64,000 nucleotides of DNA from Streptomyces gobiensis (GCF_021216675.1 NZ_CP086120.1:124001-188000); one strand, 5' to 3'. Positions 30,603-40,872 are shown, counted from the stretch's first letter. Numbers and translations: made by a program. Notes: generated by a model from the letters alone, not told the origin.

Positions 30603-31163
30603 TCAGACCGTGATCAGTGCCTCCAGCGGGGCACCATTGAGGGACTGCTTCAGCCGGTGCCGTCCGGCGAGGAAACCCAGCTCCAGCAGGACGCCTATGC
30701 CCGCGACCTCGGCCCCGGCCCGGCGGATGAGCTGTAGCGACGCCTCGGCAGTGCCGCCGGTGGCCAGCACATCGTCGATGACCAGGACGCGGTCATCGGA
30801 GCCCAGCGCGTTGGCCTGGAGCTCGATCTCGGCGGTGCCGTACTCCAGCTCGTACGCCTGGCCGAGGGTCGGACCGGGCAGCTTGCCCGCCTTCCGCACC
30901 GGCACAAAGCCGACGCCGGCGCGGATGGCGACCGGGGCGGCAAGGATAAAGCCGCGTGCCTCCAGCCCGACGACCTTGGTCGCGCTGAATTCGGCACAGC
31001 GCTCGGCCAGTGTTTCGGTGAGCGCGGTGAAGGCGGCCGGATCGGCGAGCAGCGGTGAGATGTCCTTGAACATCACGCCCGGCTTCGGGTAGTCCGCCAC
31101 ATCGCGGATCCGGCTGAGCAGCAGGCTGGCCAGCTCCTCAGGGACCGGGGTCAGTGAGGTCAC
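30603..31163 (-). CDS. apt: Adenine phosphoribosyltransferase
   Basis: Salvages adenine to AMP with PRPP. The GTG at 31163, seven bases after the secF stop, gives 186 residues. Earlier starts would overlap secF. The characteristic YPKPGVMFKDISPLL N-terminal motif, the VGLEARGFILAAP segment and the PRPP loop VLVIDDVLATGGTA are all seen. The secD-secF-apt-relA order is widespread in actinobacteria, linking purine salvage with (p)ppGpp metabolism. Confidence 0.95.
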   Translation of the reverse strand: MTSLTPVPEELASLLLSRIRDVADYPKPGVMFKDISPLLADPAAFTALTETLAERCAEFSATKVVGLEARGFILAAPVAIRAGVGFVPVRKAGKLPGPTLGQAYELEYGTAEIELQANALGSDDRVLVIDDVLATGGTAEASLQLIRRAGAEVAGIGVLLELGFLAGRHRLKQSLNGAPLEALITV

Positions 31164-31170
31164 GGGGCCG

Positions 31171-32316
31171 TCACCGCCGCTTTCCGGAGCGGCTGCGGCC
31201 ACGGCCACCGGGCGTACCACCCTGGCGGCGTGGAGCGACGACCCCGGCACCGGCCGGTGCGGCGTCCTGCGGCTCGGCGTCCTCGTCGGCGTCGTCGTCC
31301 TCCTCGTGGAGGTCTACAGAGCCGTCTTCCTCGGAGCCGACCTTCGTCAGGGTCTTGGCCCGCTTGGTCAGCACCCGCTTGTCGTGGGCCTTGACCGTCG
31401 ATTCGCGGGTCTTGAGGTCCACGACCACCGGGGTGGCGATCATGATCGAGGAGTACGTACCCGCGGCGAGGCCGACGAACAGCGACAGCGCGATGTCCTT
31501 GAGCATGCCGCCGCCGAGCAGCCCGGCGCCGATGAAGAGGAGCCCGGCCACCGGGAGCAGGGCGACCACCGAGGTGTTGACGGAACGGATCAGGGTCGCG
31601 TTGAGCCCGAGGTTGGCGAGCTCGCCATACGTGTGGCGGGACTGCTTGCCGAGGGTCCCGGTCTTCTCCTTGACCTTGTCGAACACCACGACCGTGTCAT
31701 ACAGCGAGTAGCCGAGGATCGTCAGCACACCGACCACGGTGCCGGGGGTGACCTCGAAGCCGACGATGGCGTACACCCCGACGGTGATCACCAGGTCGTG
31801 GATCAGAGCGACCAGGGCGGCCAGCGCCATCCGCCACTCGAAGGCGATGGCCAGATAGACGCTCACCAGCACCAGGAAGATCACCATGCCGGTGAGGGCC
31901 TTGCTGGTCATCTGCTCGCCCCAGCTGGGGCCGACCAGATCGGAGTCCAGTTGCTGGGTGGGGATACCGAGCTCCTTGGCGAGAGCCGCACGGGTCTCGT
32001 TGGAGGTCTCCGTGTCCAGGCCCGTGACCGTGATGCGGAGCCCGCCGCTGCCCAGCTGCTGGACTCGGGCATCGTTTCCGGAGGCAGCCTGGGCGGTCGA
32101 GCGCGCCTGCTCTACGGTCATCTCGGTCTTGGGCGTGGTGTAGACAGCACCGCCCTGGAACTCGACGCCCATGAAGAGCCCCTTGGCCCCAAGGCCGGTC
32201 AGGGAAATCACGATCATGAGCAGCGAAATGCCGTACCAGAGCTTCCGCCGGGCGACGAAGTCATAGCTGGAGTCACCGCGGTACAGCTTGGCACCGAGAG
32301 CGCCGATCCGTGACAT
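31171..32316 (-). CDS. secF: Protein translocase subunit SecF
   Basis: RND-family subunit that with SecD uses proton-motive force to finish export through SecYEG. The 381 residues start at the ATG at 32316, directly after secD. A first transmembrane helix (about 28-48) leads to the extracytoplasmic domain with FQGGAVYTTP, then five C-terminal helices including WRMALAALVALIHDLVITVG and GYSLYDTVVVFDKVKE. The C-terminal tail of about 60 residues is acidic then basic (DLHEEDDDADEDAEP, GGRGRSRSGKRR). Confidence 0.95.
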   Translation of the reverse strand: MSRIGALGAKLYRGDSSYDFVARRKLWYGISLLMIVISLTGLGAKGLFMGVEFQGGAVYTTPKTEMTVEQARSTAQAASGNDARVQQLGSGGLRITVTGLDTETSNETRAALAKELGIPTQQLDSDLVGPSWGEQMTSKALTGMVIFLVLVSVYLAIAFEWRMALAALVALIHDLVITVGVYAIVGFEVTPGTVVGVLTILGYSLYDTVVVFDKVKEKTGTLGKQSRHTYGELANLGLNATLIRSVNTSVVALLPVAGLLFIGAGLLGGGMLKDIALSLFVGLAAGTYSSIMIATPVVVDLKTRESTVKAHDKRVLTKRAKTLTKVGSEEDGSVDLHEEDDDADEDAEPQDAAPAGAGVVAPRRQGGTPGGRGRSRSGKRR

Positions 32317-32317
32317 C

Positions 32318-34087
32318 TCAGGCCTCCTTCGGGTCGGCGGAGAGGGGGGCCGAGCGACGGCGACTGCCCCTGATCGGTGGCCGTGCGCCGAGACGCTTGG
32401 GGCTGAGGCCGGACCACGGGTGGCCGTCAGCGAAGAACTTCCGACCGGCAAGCAGCGTCGTCATCGGCTTGGTGAGCAGGAACACCACCACCACGTCCAG
32501 GGCCGTGGTCAGGCCGAGCACGAAGGCGAAGCCCTGCACCGTACCGACGGCGGCGAAGAACAGCACCACGGCGGCCAGGAACGAGACGACGTCGGAGACG
32601 AGGATCGTACGCCGGGCCCGGGGCCAGGCCCGTTCGATGGCGGGCCGGATGCTGCGTCCCTCCCGGACCTCGTCCCTGATTCTCTCGAAGTAGACGATGA
32701 AGGAGTCCGCTGTGATGCCGATGGCCACGATGGCGCCGCAGATCGCCGGGAGACTCAGCGCGAAGCCGATCCCCGGCCCCAGCAAGGTCATGATCGTATA
32801 GGTCAGCCCGCCCATGGCCATCAGGCTGGCGACCGCGACAGCGGCCAGCGCCCGGTAGTAGAAGAGCAGATAGAGGACGACGAGTGCCAGGCCGATGGCC
32901 CCGGCGATCAGACCCGCCTTGAGCTGCTCACCGGCGAGTGCGGCTCCAATGCTGGAGACGTTGGCCTCCTCGAAGCTGATCGGCAGGGCACCGAACTTGA
33001 GGACGTTCGCCAGATCGCTGGCGGACTCCTGGGTGAAGCTGCCTTCGATCTTGGCCTGGCCGCCGGGGATCCGTCCCTGAACGGAGGGGGCGGAGACGAC
33101 TTCACCGTCGAGCACGATCGCGAACTGGTTCTGCGGCGGCGGCAACTGGGCGATCTGACCCGTGACGTCAGCGAACTTCTCGGCTCCACGGGAGTTGAAG
33201 TCCATCTGGACGATCCACTGACGGCTCCGCTCGTCAATGACGGCGGCGGCGCCCTTGACGTCGGTCCCAGGGACCTCGACCTTGCCGAGCGCGTACTTAA
33301 CCGGGCGCTCACGATCACAGGCCACGATGGGGTCGGACGCATCAACCTGGGCCGCAGCCCGGTTGGCCTCGAGACGGGCCTGCTTGGTGGAGCAGTCCAG
33401 CGCCTCCAGCTGCTTGCCCAGATCGCCCGGAAGGCCCTGCTGCCCCGGCACGGTGGGGTCTTCCTGCTTCTCCTCCGGGGCGGGGGAGCCCGTCGGCTTC
33501 GGCGACTCGGTGCCGTCGTCGTTGGCCTTCAGGGCATCGGTGGCGGCACGACCCTGGGTGGTGGGCTCGGAGGACGGGGAAGAGGCGGAGTCAGTCTTGT
33601 CGCCCTTGTCGCCCTTCTTCTCGTCACCCTTGTCGCCGCCGTCCTTGGCCCCATCGGGCCGAGCGGGGGCGGGCGTGGCGGGAGCCTCGGCGAGCACCAG
33701 CCGGAAGCCCAGCTCGGCCGTGGATCCGACCTGCTCGCGGGCCTGCTTCTCGTCAGTGCCGCGGGGGATGTTGACGATGATGTTCCGGGTGCCCTGGGTC
33801 TGAACCTCGGCTTCCGCGACGCCCAGCCCATTGACGCGCCGCTCGATGATCGAAGCGGCGGTGTTCATGTTGGTCTCGTTGATGGCGCTCTTCTTGCCGG
33901 GCTGGTCCTGCGCCTCGAGCGTGATGCTCGTGCCGCCCGCCAGGTCGATGCCCAGCCGGGGCGTTTGAGACGGGGCAAGGAACATGCCCCCGACGAGAAC
34001 CCCCATGAGCACGATGATCATCGTGAGGGGGCGCCACGGTTTTCCCGGCGTCCCCGGGGACCTGCGGCCCCTTTTCGGTGTTGCCAC
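32318..34087 (-). CDS. secD: Protein translocase subunit SecD
   Basis: Partner of SecF in late-stage protein export. The 589 residues begin with a transmembrane helix (about 21-37) and the LGIDLAGGTSITLEAQ motif of the P1 head. A long low-complexity insertion of Asp, Lys, Gly, Ser and Pro (roughly 130-215) follows, typical of streptomycete SecD. The remaining P1 region and a C-terminal block of five helices (SIGAALAGEQLKAGLIAG onward) end the protein. The start is GTG at 34087. The yajC-secD-secF order is conserved. Confidence 0.95.
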   Translation of the reverse strand: MATPKRGRRSPGTPGKPWRPLTMIIVLMGVLVGGMFLAPSQTPRLGIDLAGGTSITLEAQDQPGKKSAINETNMNTAASIIERRVNGLGVAEAEVQTQGTRNIIVNIPRGTDEKQAREQVGSTAELGFRLVLAEAPATPAPARPDGAKDGGDKGDEKKGDKGDKTDSASSPSSEPTTQGRAATDALKANDDGTESPKPTGSPAPEEKQEDPTVPGQQGLPGDLGKQLEALDCSTKQARLEANRAAAQVDASDPIVACDRERPVKYALGKVEVPGTDVKGAAAVIDERSRQWIVQMDFNSRGAEKFADVTGQIAQLPPPQNQFAIVLDGEVVSAPSVQGRIPGGQAKIEGSFTQESASDLANVLKFGALPISFEEANVSSIGAALAGEQLKAGLIAGAIGLALVVLYLLFYYRALAAVAVASLMAMGGLTYTIMTLLGPGIGFALSLPAICGAIVAIGITADSFIVYFERIRDEVREGRSIRPAIERAWPRARRTILVSDVVSFLAAVVLFFAAVGTVQGFAFVLGLTTALDVVVVFLLTKPMTTLLAGRKFFADGHPWSGLSPKRLGARPPIRGSRRRSAPLSADPKEA

Positions 34088-34204
34088 CTTCTCGTATCTC
34101 CCTGTCCAGCCGCCCGCGCGCGATGGTCACCGCGCGGCCGCGAAGTGGTGTGCGGAACGTGCGACGCCGCCGGACCTTATGGGTCGGTCCGGCGGCGTGC
34201 CCGA

Positions 34205-34663
34205 TTACTTCGAGCCGTTGTCGCCGTCCTGCTTGGTGTCCTTGGGCTCCCCGTCCTCAGCGGCGTCGGTCTCGTCGCTGTTCTTACCCAGGTCGATCTT
34301 CTCACCCTCGGTGGCGTCCGGGTCCTCGGTCAGTGAGGAGGCGTCGTCCGGGATCACCGGGGTGTCGTCGTCGACGGCGGGTGCGCCGGTGACGATGCGC
34401 TCGTACTCATCATCCTCCAGCACCGCGCCAACGGCATTCTTCGCGTACATGGCGTGCACCCCAGGGGCCACCTCAAGGAGGACGGTGTCGTCGTGGACCT
34501 CCTTGACCGTGGCGTACATACCGCCGATGGTCCGGATGCCGGTGCCAGGCTGCATCTGTTCACGCATCTGCACGGCCTGCTGCTGCTTCTTCTTAGCCGA
34601 CCGGGTCATCAGGAACATGGCGCCGATGAGCACGATGAAGGGGAGGAGAATTGCGATATCCAC
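34205..34663 (-). CDS. yajC: Preprotein translocase subunit YajC
   Basis: Small membrane component of the SecDF-YajC complex. The GTG at 34663, with AAGGAAA upstream, gives 152 residues; the longer frame upstream lacks support. A single membrane helix (about 2-20), the TRSAKKKQQQAVQMREQMQPG segment split by a conserved Gln-rich stretch, and the SH3-like GGMYATVKEVHDDTVLLEVAPG are the YajC signature. An acidic tail of about 60 residues follows. It precedes secD in the same direction. Confidence 0.93.
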   Translation of the reverse strand: MDIAILLPFIVLIGAMFLMTRSAKKKQQQAVQMREQMQPGTGIRTIGGMYATVKEVHDDTVLLEVAPGVHAMYAKNAVGAVLEDDEYERIVTGAPAVDDDTPVIPDDASSLTEDPDATEGEKIDLGKNSDETDAAEDGEPKDTKQDGDNGSK

Positions 34664-34825
34664 GGCGGAAGAGTTTCCTTTGTATGACCGCGGGGAGCGG
34701 CCTGGGGTATGGGGTGGGCAGGCCATCCGGTAGGGACGGCATCGGCGGAGTCTAAGCGAGCCCGCACCTGTGGAACAACGTCCAGCATGGCACTGGGGTT
34801 CCATCGGCGGCGAGTCTCCTCGCCG

Positions 34826-35893
34826 TCACACTCCGAAGAGCCCGCCTTGTCCCGGTGCGCCCCCTTGCGGTGACGCGGACTGCTGGGGCGGGACGAGCCC
34901 CAGGTGAGCCCATGCGGCAGGGGTGGCGACGCGGCCCCTGGGAGTGCGGGCGAGCAGGCCCTCACGGACCAGGAAGGGCTCGGCGACTTCTTCAACTGTC
35001 TCACGTTCCTCCCCAACCGCGACGGAGAGGGTGGACAGGCCCACCGGGCCACCGTTGAACAGCTTGAGCAGCGCTTCGAGCACCGCACGGTCGAGCCGGT
35101 CCAGACCGCGGCCATCCACCTCATAGACCGCCAGGGCCCGGGCGGCCACCTCGCGGGTGATCACGCCATCGGCCTTGACCTGGGCGTAGTCCCGCACCCG
35201 GCGCAGCAGTCGGTTGGCGATACGCGGGGTGCCACGGGAGCGTCCGGCGATCTCGGTGGCGCCTTCGGCGTCGGTCTCGACGTCCAGCAGCCGGGCGGAG
35301 CGGTGGATGACGCGCTCCAGTTCGTCGGGCTCGTAGAACTCCATATGCGCGGTGAAGCCGAAGCGGTCACGCAGCGGGGGCGGCAGCAGTCCGGCCCGGG
35401 TAGTGGCGCCGACCAGCGTGAAGGGCGGGAGCTCCAGGGGGATGGCGGTGGCGCCGGGGCCCTTGCCGACGATGACGTCGACGCGGAAGTCCTCCATGGC
35501 CATATAGAGCATTTCCTCGGCGGGCCGGGACATCCGGTGGATCTCATCGAGAAAGAGCACCTCGCCCTCCTGAAGGGAGGAGAGGATCGCGGCGAGGTCT
35601 CCGGCGTGCTGGATGGCCGGACCGGAGGTGATCCGGATGGGGGCGCCCATCTCGGCCGCGATGATCATAGAGAGGGTTGTCTTGCCAAGGCCGGGCGCAC
35701 CGGAGAGCAGCACATGGTCGGCTGTGCCACCGCGCTGGCGGGCGGCCCTGAGTACCAGGTCGAGCTGTTCGCGCACCTTGGTCTGGCCGATGAACTCGTC
35801 CAGGTCCTTGGGGCGCAGGGCCGCCTCGACGGCGGTGTCCTCGCTGTCGGCGGTGGCGCCCACGAGGCGCTCCGCGCCGTCATCCCAGGTCAT
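34826..35893 (-). CDS. ruvB: Holliday junction branch-migration helicase RuvB
   Basis: AAA+ motor driving branch migration with RuvA. The ATG at 35893, preceded by GGGAGGCG, gives 355 residues starting [11 protein letters not shown]. Walker A is [12 protein letters not shown], Walker [13 protein letters not shown], sensor 1 [10 protein letters not shown], and the arginine finger region is in RDRFGF. The C-terminal winged helix contains [15 protein letters not shown]. The upstream 420-base gap to ruvA contains repeats instead of the usual overlap. Confidence 0.97.
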   Translation of the reverse strand: MTWDDGAERLVGATADSEDTAVEAALRPKDLDEFIGQTKVREQLDLVLRAARQRGGTADHVLLSGAPGLGKTTLSMIIAAEMGAPIRITSGPAIQHAGDLAAILSSLQEGEVLFLDEIHRMSRPAEEMLYMAMEDFRVDVIVGKGPGATAIPLELPPFTLVGATTRAGLLPPPLRDRFGFTAHMEFYEPDELERVIHRSARLLDVETDAEGATEIAGRSRGTPRIANRLLRRVRDYAQVKADGVITREVAARALAVYEVDGRGLDRLDRAVLEALLKLFNGGPVGLSTLSVAVGEERETVEEVAEPFLVREGLLARTPRGRVATPAAWAHLGLVPPQQSASPQGGAPGQGGLFGV

Positions 35894-35924
35894 ACGGGTC
35901 GCCTCCCGGAATCGAGGTCTTTCC

Positions 35925-36130
35925 CCAGCCCCTCCCCTTCCCGAGACTGGGGGCTCCGCCCCCAGACCCCCACTGTGTTGTGGGCACAGCCCCGGCCACC
36001 GGACCGCACCGGCGCCCCCGGGGGCCCGGAGCCGGAGCCCCGCCACGCGGCGGAGCCGCACATCGGCACAGCGGGGAGGTGGGGGCACCTCCTGGGGGCA
36101 CCTCCCAGACGAAGTCTGGGGGAGGTAGCT
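35925..36130. repeat. Composite intergenic repeat, rearranged copy between ruvA and ruvB
   Basis: In the 421-base gap 35894-36314, modules appear in the reverse orientation and altered order. There is a GGGGGCTCCGCCCCC hairpin (35949-35963), one arm of the 51-bp element (GTGTTGTGGGCAC at 35975-35987), a CACGCGGCGGAGCCGCACATC module, and a tandem GGGGGCACCTCC repeat with CCCAGACGAAGTCTGGG (about 36077-36121). No gene is seen in the gap. The remaining 36131-36314 shows nothing recognisable. Confidence 0.65.
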
Positions 36131-36314
36131 GGGGGAGGGACTCGGGGACACCAACCCAGGACGCCCCCGGAGCGGGTAGTTGCGTGGGCAGGGCCCAGCG
36201 ACGGGCCACCCGGTGAGCCCACGCTGAAAGCGCGGGCCCCCAGCGCGGGCGGCAGGGCTCCGCAGTAAGTACAGCTGGGGCAGGGCAAGCGTGGCATCGG
36301 GAATCTCTCGTTGG

Positions 36315-36944
36315 TCAACGGGTGCGGTTCAGGGTCTGCAGCGCCGCGCGGAGCAACCGCGGGACCGGCGGCGGGCCGCCCTCGGCCGCCGCAGCTTCGG
36401 CCTGCGGGGCGACGGCGGTTACCGCCTCGTCGGCCTCCCGGGTGGCGTAGCCGAGGCCGATCAGGGCGGCGTGCAGCTGCTCCCGCCAGTCGGCGGCGGC
36501 GTTGCCCACGCCTTGGCGGCCGATATGCGCTCCGGCGCCCACGGGCCCGCCCAGCCGGTCCTTGAGCTCCAGCAGCAGCTTCTGCGCGCCCTTCTTGCCG
36601 ATGCCCGGGACGGCGGTGAGGGCTTTTTCGTCGCCGCTGGATACGGCCAGCCGCAGTGCGTCGGGGCTGTGTACGGCGAGCATCGCCTGAGCGAGCCGGG
36701 GGCCGACGCCGCTGGCGGTCTGCAGCAGCTCGAAGACCTGTCGCTCATCGTCGTCGGCGAAACCGTAGAGGGTGAGCGAGTCCTCCCGTACGACCAGCGA
36801 GGTGGCGAGCTTGGCCGGCTGTCCTACGCGCAGTCCGGCCAGGGTGGCGGGGGTGCACTGGACGGCCATGCCGACACCGCCGACCTCGACCACGGCGGTG
36901 TCCGGGGCGAGGGCGGCGACCGGCCCGGAGACGAAGGCGATCAT
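36315..36944 (-). CDS. ruvA: Holliday junction DNA helicase subunit RuvA
   Basis: Tetrameric protein that binds four-way junctions and loads RuvB. The ATG at 36944 overlaps the ruvC stop (ATGA) and gives 209 residues. The N-terminal OB fold ([20 protein letters not shown]), the two helix-hairpin-helix motifs ([31 protein letters not shown]) and the RuvB-binding C-terminal domain ([17 protein letters not shown]) are visible. The last residues are not strongly conserved. It is separated from ruvB by repeat DNA. Confidence 0.96.
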   Translation of the reverse strand: MIAFVSGPVAALAPDTAVVEVGGVGMAVQCTPATLAGLRVGQPAKLATSLVVREDSLTLYGFADDDERQVFELLQTASGVGPRLAQAMLAVHSPDALRLAVSSGDEKALTAVPGIGKKGAQKLLLELKDRLGGPVGAGAHIGRQGVGNAAADWREQLHAALIGLGYATREADEAVTAVAPQAEAAAAEGGPPPVPRLLRAALQTLNRTR

Positions 36945-37492
36945 CGGATGGTGCCTTTCTGTACACGGGGGTCGGGACCGCGCCGGGCGGCGGCATGGGC
37001 CCGCTGAAGACGGTTCAGCGCGGGCGCGCGCCAGAGGTGGCAGATGGCGAGCGCGAGCGCGTCGGCGGCGTCCGCGGGCCTGGGCGGCGCGTCGAGCCGC
37101 AGCAACCGGGTCACCATCGCGGCGACCTGCGCCTTGTCGGCCCGCCCGGTGCCGGTGACGGCGGCCTTGACCTCGCTGGGGGTGTGCAGGGCGACCGGCA
37201 GCCCGCGGCGGGCGGCGCAGAGCATGGCGACGGCACTGGCCTGGGCGGTGCCCATGACCGTACGGACGTTGTGCTGGCTGAACACCCGCTCCACGGCGAC
37301 CGCTTCGGGCTGGTGGGTGTCCAGCCACTCGTCCATGCCGCGCTCGATCTCCACGAGCCGCTGGGCGACTTCGGCGTCGGCGGGGGTGCGGATCACGCCC
37401 ACCGCGGCCATCCGCAGCGGGCGGCCCGCGACGCCCTCCACGACCCCGATGCCGCAGCGGGTCAGCCCCGGATCCACGCCGAGCACGCGCAC
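36941..37492 (-). CDS. ruvC: Crossover junction endodeoxyribonuclease RuvC
   Basis: Resolves Holliday junctions by paired nicks. The 183 residues show the RNase H-type acidic residues: the first Asp in [12 protein letters not shown], Glu in [11 protein letters not shown], and the C-terminal [12 protein letters not shown] pair. The GTG start at 37492 follows GGTGAGGG. It overlaps ruvA, so nuclease and branch-migration factors are translated together. Confidence 0.96.
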   Translation of the reverse strand: MRVLGVDPGLTRCGIGVVEGVAGRPLRMAAVGVIRTPADAEVAQRLVEIERGMDEWLDTHQPEAVAVERVFSQHNVRTVMGTAQASAVAMLCAARRGLPVALHTPSEVKAAVTGTGRADKAQVAAMVTRLLRLDAPPRPADAADALALAICHLWRAPALNRLQRAHAAARRGPDPRVQKGTIR

Positions 37493-37560
37493 CGCGCCCT
37501 CACCTTCTCGCTTCGGTCAACTGTTCTCGCAGGTTATCGGCTGGCGCCGACAACGCCGAC

Positions 37561-37592
37561 GGGCCGGTGAGGTGTGTCTGCCTCACCGGCCC
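37561..37592. terminator. Hairpin after yebC
   Basis: GGGCCGGTGAGG (37561-37572) pairs perfectly with CCTCACCGGCCC (37581-37592) across an eight-base loop. It lies 26 bases beyond the yebC stop and before ruvC. A U-run is absent, so it may be a processing or partial terminator structure. Confidence 0.5.
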
Positions 37593-37617
37593 GCTGGATA
37601 CCGCAAAGCTCAAAAGC

Positions 37618-38367
37618 TCAGCCGACCTTGGCCATGACCTCGTCGGAGACATCGAAGTTGGCGAAGACGTTCTGCACGTCGTCGCTGTCCTCAAGGGCGT
37701 CGATCAGCTTGAAGATCTTGCGTGCGCCCTCCTCGTCCAGCTGAACCTGCATGGTCGGTACGAAGTTGGCGTCGGCCGAGTCGTAGTCGATCCCGGCTTC
37801 CTGGAGCGCGGTGCGGACAGCGACCAGGTCGGTCGCCTCGCTGATCACCTCGAAGGACTCGCCCAGGTCGTTGACTTCCTCAACACCCGCTTCGAGGACC
37901 GCGCCAAGGACATCGTCCTCGGTCAGCTCTCCCTTGGGGACGATGACAACGCCCTTGCGGTTGAAGAGGTACGAGACCGAGCCGGGGTCGGCCATCGAAC
38001 CGCCGTTGCGGGTCATGGCGACACGGACATCGGAGGCGGCCCGGTTGCGGTTGTCGGTCAGGCACTCGATAAGAACCGCGACGCCGTTGGGGCCGTAGCC
38101 CTCGTACATGATCGTCTCGTAGTCGGCGCCGCCGGCCTCAAGACCCGCACCGCGCTTGACCGCGCTGTCGATGTTCTTGTTCGGCACCGAGCTCTTCTTC
38201 GCCTTCTGAATGGCGTCGTAGAGCGTGGGGTTGCCGTCCGGGTCAGCTCCGCCGGTACGGGCCGCGACCTCGATGTTCTTGATCAGCTTGGCGAAAAGCT
38301 TGCCGCGTTTGGCATCGATCACGGCCTTCTTGTGCTTGGTGGTTGCCCACTTAGAGTGGCCGGACAC
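37618..38367 (-). CDS. YebC/PmpR-family protein (translation or transcription factor)
   Basis: The 249 residues match the family throughout: [20 protein letters not shown] at the N-terminus, [29 protein letters not shown] and [10 protein letters not shown] in the middle. Some members act as transcription regulators; others have recently been linked to translation of proline stretches, which would fit with efp elsewhere in the window, though only by family knowledge. The start is ATG at 38367. The gene lies between pdxT and ruvC, a common bacterial arrangement. Confidence 0.95.
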   Translation of the reverse strand: MSGHSKWATTKHKKAVIDAKRGKLFAKLIKNIEVAARTGGADPDGNPTLYDAIQKAKKSSVPNKNIDSAVKRGAGLEAGGADYETIMYEGYGPNGVAVLIECLTDNRNRAASDVRVAMTRNGGSMADPGSVSYLFNRKGVVIVPKGELTEDDVLGAVLEAGVEEVNDLGESFEVISEATDLVAVRTALQEAGIDYDSADANFVPTMQVQLDEEGARKIFKLIDALEDSDDVQNVFANFDVSDEVMAKVG

Positions 38368-38424
38368 AGCCTCGCTCCTTCAAAGTCACCAACAGAACCA
38401 ACTCCGCGATCCTACGCCAGCCGC

Positions 38425-39021
38425 TTATCCCGCTTCCCGCACCATCGCGGTGAACAGCGAGTGCACGCGGTGGTCGCCGGTGAGTTCGGGGTGGAAGGAG
38501 GTAGCCAGGAGGTTCCCCTGGCGGACCGCGACCGTGTGACCGTCATACCTGGCCAGAGTCCTGGCCTCGGCGCCGGTGGACTCCACCCACGGTGCCCGGA
38601 TGAACACGCCGTCGACCGGGCCGCCCTCGATGCCCGCGACCTCGATGGCGGCCTCGAAGGACTCGTTCTGCCGCCCGAAGGCGTTGCGGCGCACGATCAT
38701 GTCGATGCCGCCGATGGTCTCCTGGTCCGAGCGCGGGTCCAGGATCTTGTCGGCGAGCATGATCATGCCCGCGCAGGAGCCGTAAGCGGGCATCCCGGAG
38801 CGGACCCGGTCGCGCAGCGGCTCCAGCAGGCCGAAGGCGGTCGCCAGCTTGGAGATGGTGGTGGACTCGCCACCGGGTATCACCAGGCCGTCGACCGCTG
38901 CGAGCTCTTCGGGGCGGCGGACGGTACGGGCCTCGGCGCCGGCGCCGGCGAGTGCGGCCAGATGCTCACGGACGTCGCCCTGGAGGGCGAGAACGCCGAT
39001 GGTGGGGGTGCGGGTGCTCAA
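38425..39021 (-). CDS. pdxT: Pyridoxal 5'-phosphate synthase glutaminase subunit PdxT
   Basis: Supplies ammonia from glutamine to PdxS. The 198 residues have the class I amidotransferase features: [26 protein letters not shown], the nucleophile Cys in [10 protein letters not shown], and the His-Glu pair in [10 protein letters not shown]. The start is TTG at 39021 with AGAGGT upstream. A repeat-filled gap of 211 bases separates it from pdxS, unusual for two subunits of one enzyme. Confidence 0.96.
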   Translation of the reverse strand: MSTRTPTIGVLALQGDVREHLAALAGAGAEARTVRRPEELAAVDGLVIPGGESTTISKLATAFGLLEPLRDRVRSGMPAYGSCAGMIMLADKILDPRSDQETIGGIDMIVRRNAFGRQNESFEAAIEVAGIEGGPVDGVFIRAPWVESTGAEARTLARYDGHTVAVRQGNLLATSFHPELTGDHRVHSLFTAMVREAG

Positions 39022-39059
39022 CGGGTACCTCTCGGAACGGGTGCTGTCGGCCCACGCCG

Positions 39060-39202
39060 GGGCGGGTGGTTTCTCCCCAGTCCCGCCCCTTCCCGGAAAC
39101 CGGGGCTTCGCCCCGGGACCCCGGGGTTGGCCGGTGCGGGCCCGGTGGCCGGTGTTGTGCCCACCCGTTCCGCCCCTCGGGCGGACCGAGTGCCCACAAC
39201 AC
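39060..39202. repeat. Composite intergenic repeat, copy 4, between pdxS and pdxT
   Basis: The CCCGCCCCTTCCCG module, an ACCGGGGCTTCGCCCCGG hairpin and a complete 51-bp hairpin at 39152-39202 occupy most of the 39022-39232 gap. The 51-bp part is identical to 3560-3610. Arms GTGTTGTG/CACAACAC and an inner CCGCCC/GGGCGG stem can pair. Confidence 0.75.
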
Positions 39203-39232
39203 TGTGGGGGTGAGCCTGCTAGGGCTCCCCCG

Positions 39233-40147
39233 TTACCAGCCTCGGGTGGCGTAGCGTTCGGAGTCGGGGAGGGTGTCGCAGTTGATGCCGACCATGGCCT
39301 CGCCCAGGTCGCGCGAGGCCTCCGCGATGACCTTGGGGTCGTCGTAGAAGGTGGTGGCCTTCACGATGGCGGCGGCGCGCTTGGCCGGGTCACCGGACTT
39401 GAAGATGCCGGATCCGACGAAGACACCCTCGGCGCCGAGCTGGCGCATCAGCGCCGCGTCGGCCGGGGTGGCGACACCACCGGCGGAGAAGAGCACCACC
39501 GGCAGCTTGCCGAGCTCGGCGACCTCCTTGACCAGCTCATACGGGGCGCGCAGGTCCTTGGCGGCGGCGTACAGCTCGTTGTTGTCGAAGCCGCGCAGGC
39601 GGGCGATCTCGTTCTTGATCTGGCGCATGTGGCGGACGGCCTCCACCACGTTGCCGGTGCCGGCCTCGCCCTTGGAACGGATCATGGCCGCGCCCTCGGC
39701 GATCCGGCGCAGGGCCTCGCCAAGGTTGGTGGCACCACAGACGAAGGGGGTGGTGAAGGACCACTTGTCGCTGTGGTTGACCTCGTCGGCCGGGGTGAGG
39801 ACCTCGGACTCGTCGATGTAGTCGACACCGAGCGACTGGAGCACCTGGGCCTCAACGAAGTGGCCGATACGCGACTTGGCCATGACCGGGATGGAGACCG
39901 CGCTGATAATCCCGTCGATCATGTCCGGGTCGGACATACGGGCCACGCCACCGTCCTTGCGGATATCGGCCGGGACACGCTCCAGGGCCATCACCGCGAC
40001 AGCACCGGCGTCCTCAGCGATCTTCGCTTCCTCGGGCGTGACAACATCCATGATCACGCCGCCCTTGAGCTGCTCGGCCATGCCACGCTTGACGCGCGCG
40101 GTGCCGATCTCGTGGTTCTGGGACGCGTTGGGGGACGTGCTCGACAC
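39233..40147 (-). CDS. pdxS: Pyridoxal 5'-phosphate synthase lyase subunit PdxS
   Basis: Makes PLP from ribose 5-phosphate, glyceraldehyde 3-phosphate and ammonia. The 304 residues are a TIM barrel of the SNZ family. The Asp and Lys region [20 protein letters not shown], the active-site Lys in [15 protein letters not shown], and [13 protein letters not shown] are present. The start is GTG at 40147. A MocR-type regulator is not seen nearby. Confidence 0.97.
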   Translation of the reverse strand: MSSTSPNASQNHEIGTARVKRGMAEQLKGGVIMDVVTPEEAKIAEDAGAVAVMALERVPADIRKDGGVARMSDPDMIDGIISAVSIPVMAKSRIGHFVEAQVLQSLGVDYIDESEVLTPADEVNHSDKWSFTTPFVCGATNLGEALRRIAEGAAMIRSKGEAGTGNVVEAVRHMRQIKNEIARLRGFDNNELYAAAKDLRAPYELVKEVAELGKLPVVLFSAGGVATPADAALMRQLGAEGVFVGSGIFKSGDPAKRAAAIVKATTFYDDPKVIAEASRDLGEAMVGINCDTLPDSERYATRGW

Positions 40148-40305
40148 GGTTTGACCTCACTCGACGACGAAAAGTGCGATGGGGACCATCGTAGGCCCGT
40201 TCGGTTAGCCACTCCGACCGGCCACCGAGTCCACTTCGGGGCCGGTCGTGCTGCACAAGTGATAAAAGCGCCAGATCCACCGCCCCGGAAAGGGCCAATT
40301 CGAGG

Positions 40306-40872
40306 TCAGTGGCTCTCCCCGCCGACCGTCCCACGGTCGGCGAGGGCGGCCGGGGGCTCATCATCCATCTCGAAGGCGAGCGGGAACGGGGCGTGCCCGG
40401 CGAGCCGGAACCAGCGCACTTTGTGGTGGCGGCGCAGGGCTCGCGCGGCCCGTACCGCGTCGTTGTGGAAGCGCCGTGCCATCGGCACCCGGCGCACCGC
40501 CGCGGCCAGTTCGGCCGCGGTGGCCTCGCCACCCGGCACGGCCCGTACGACGTCGACCTGGGCGCTGTCGGCGAAGACCGCGCGCAGGGCCTGGCTCAGC
40601 TCGCTCTCGGCGACCTCGCGCTGCTCCTCCTCGGCGAGCCGGGCGACGTGCGCGGCCTGGTAGAGGACCATCGAGGCGGCCGGATCGAACACCCCGGAGG
40701 TGGCGAGCTCCTGGGCGATGGAGGCCCGGCGCAGCAGCTGAGCGTCGAGCGCGGCCCGGGCCGCGTCGATACGCGCGTGCAGCCGGTCGAGGCGTCCGGC
40801 CGTCCAGCTGAGGTAGACGCCGATGAGCAGCAGTGCCGCAGTGATCCAAAGGAGCCAGAAGAGCGTGGTCAC
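40306..40872 (-). CDS. LemA-like membrane protein
   Basis: The 188 residues begin with one membrane helix (about 3-25), then antiparallel helices. The pattern GRLDRLHARIDAARAALDAQLLRR and the later RFHNDAVRAARALRRHH followed by FPLAFEMDD match the LemA layout at the sequence level. Function is unknown for the family. The gene stands between pdxS and a PIM mannosyltransferase and may belong to the upstream lipid operon; only 47 bases separate it from that gene. Confidence 0.7.
   Translation of the reverse strand: MTTLFWLLWITAALLLIGVYLSWTAGRLDRLHARIDAARAALDAQLLRRASIAQELATSGVFDPAASMVLYQAAHVARLAEEEQREVAESELSQALRAVFADSAQVDVVRAVPGGEATAAELAAAVRRVPMARRFHNDAVRAARALRRHHKVRWFRLAGHAPFPLAFEMDDEPPAALADRGTVGGESH

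Noticed and set aside
32288..34336. A 682-codon plus-strand open frame opposite secD
   Set aside because: The Gly/Arg/Asp-rich product has no family resemblance, and secD on the other strand is certain.
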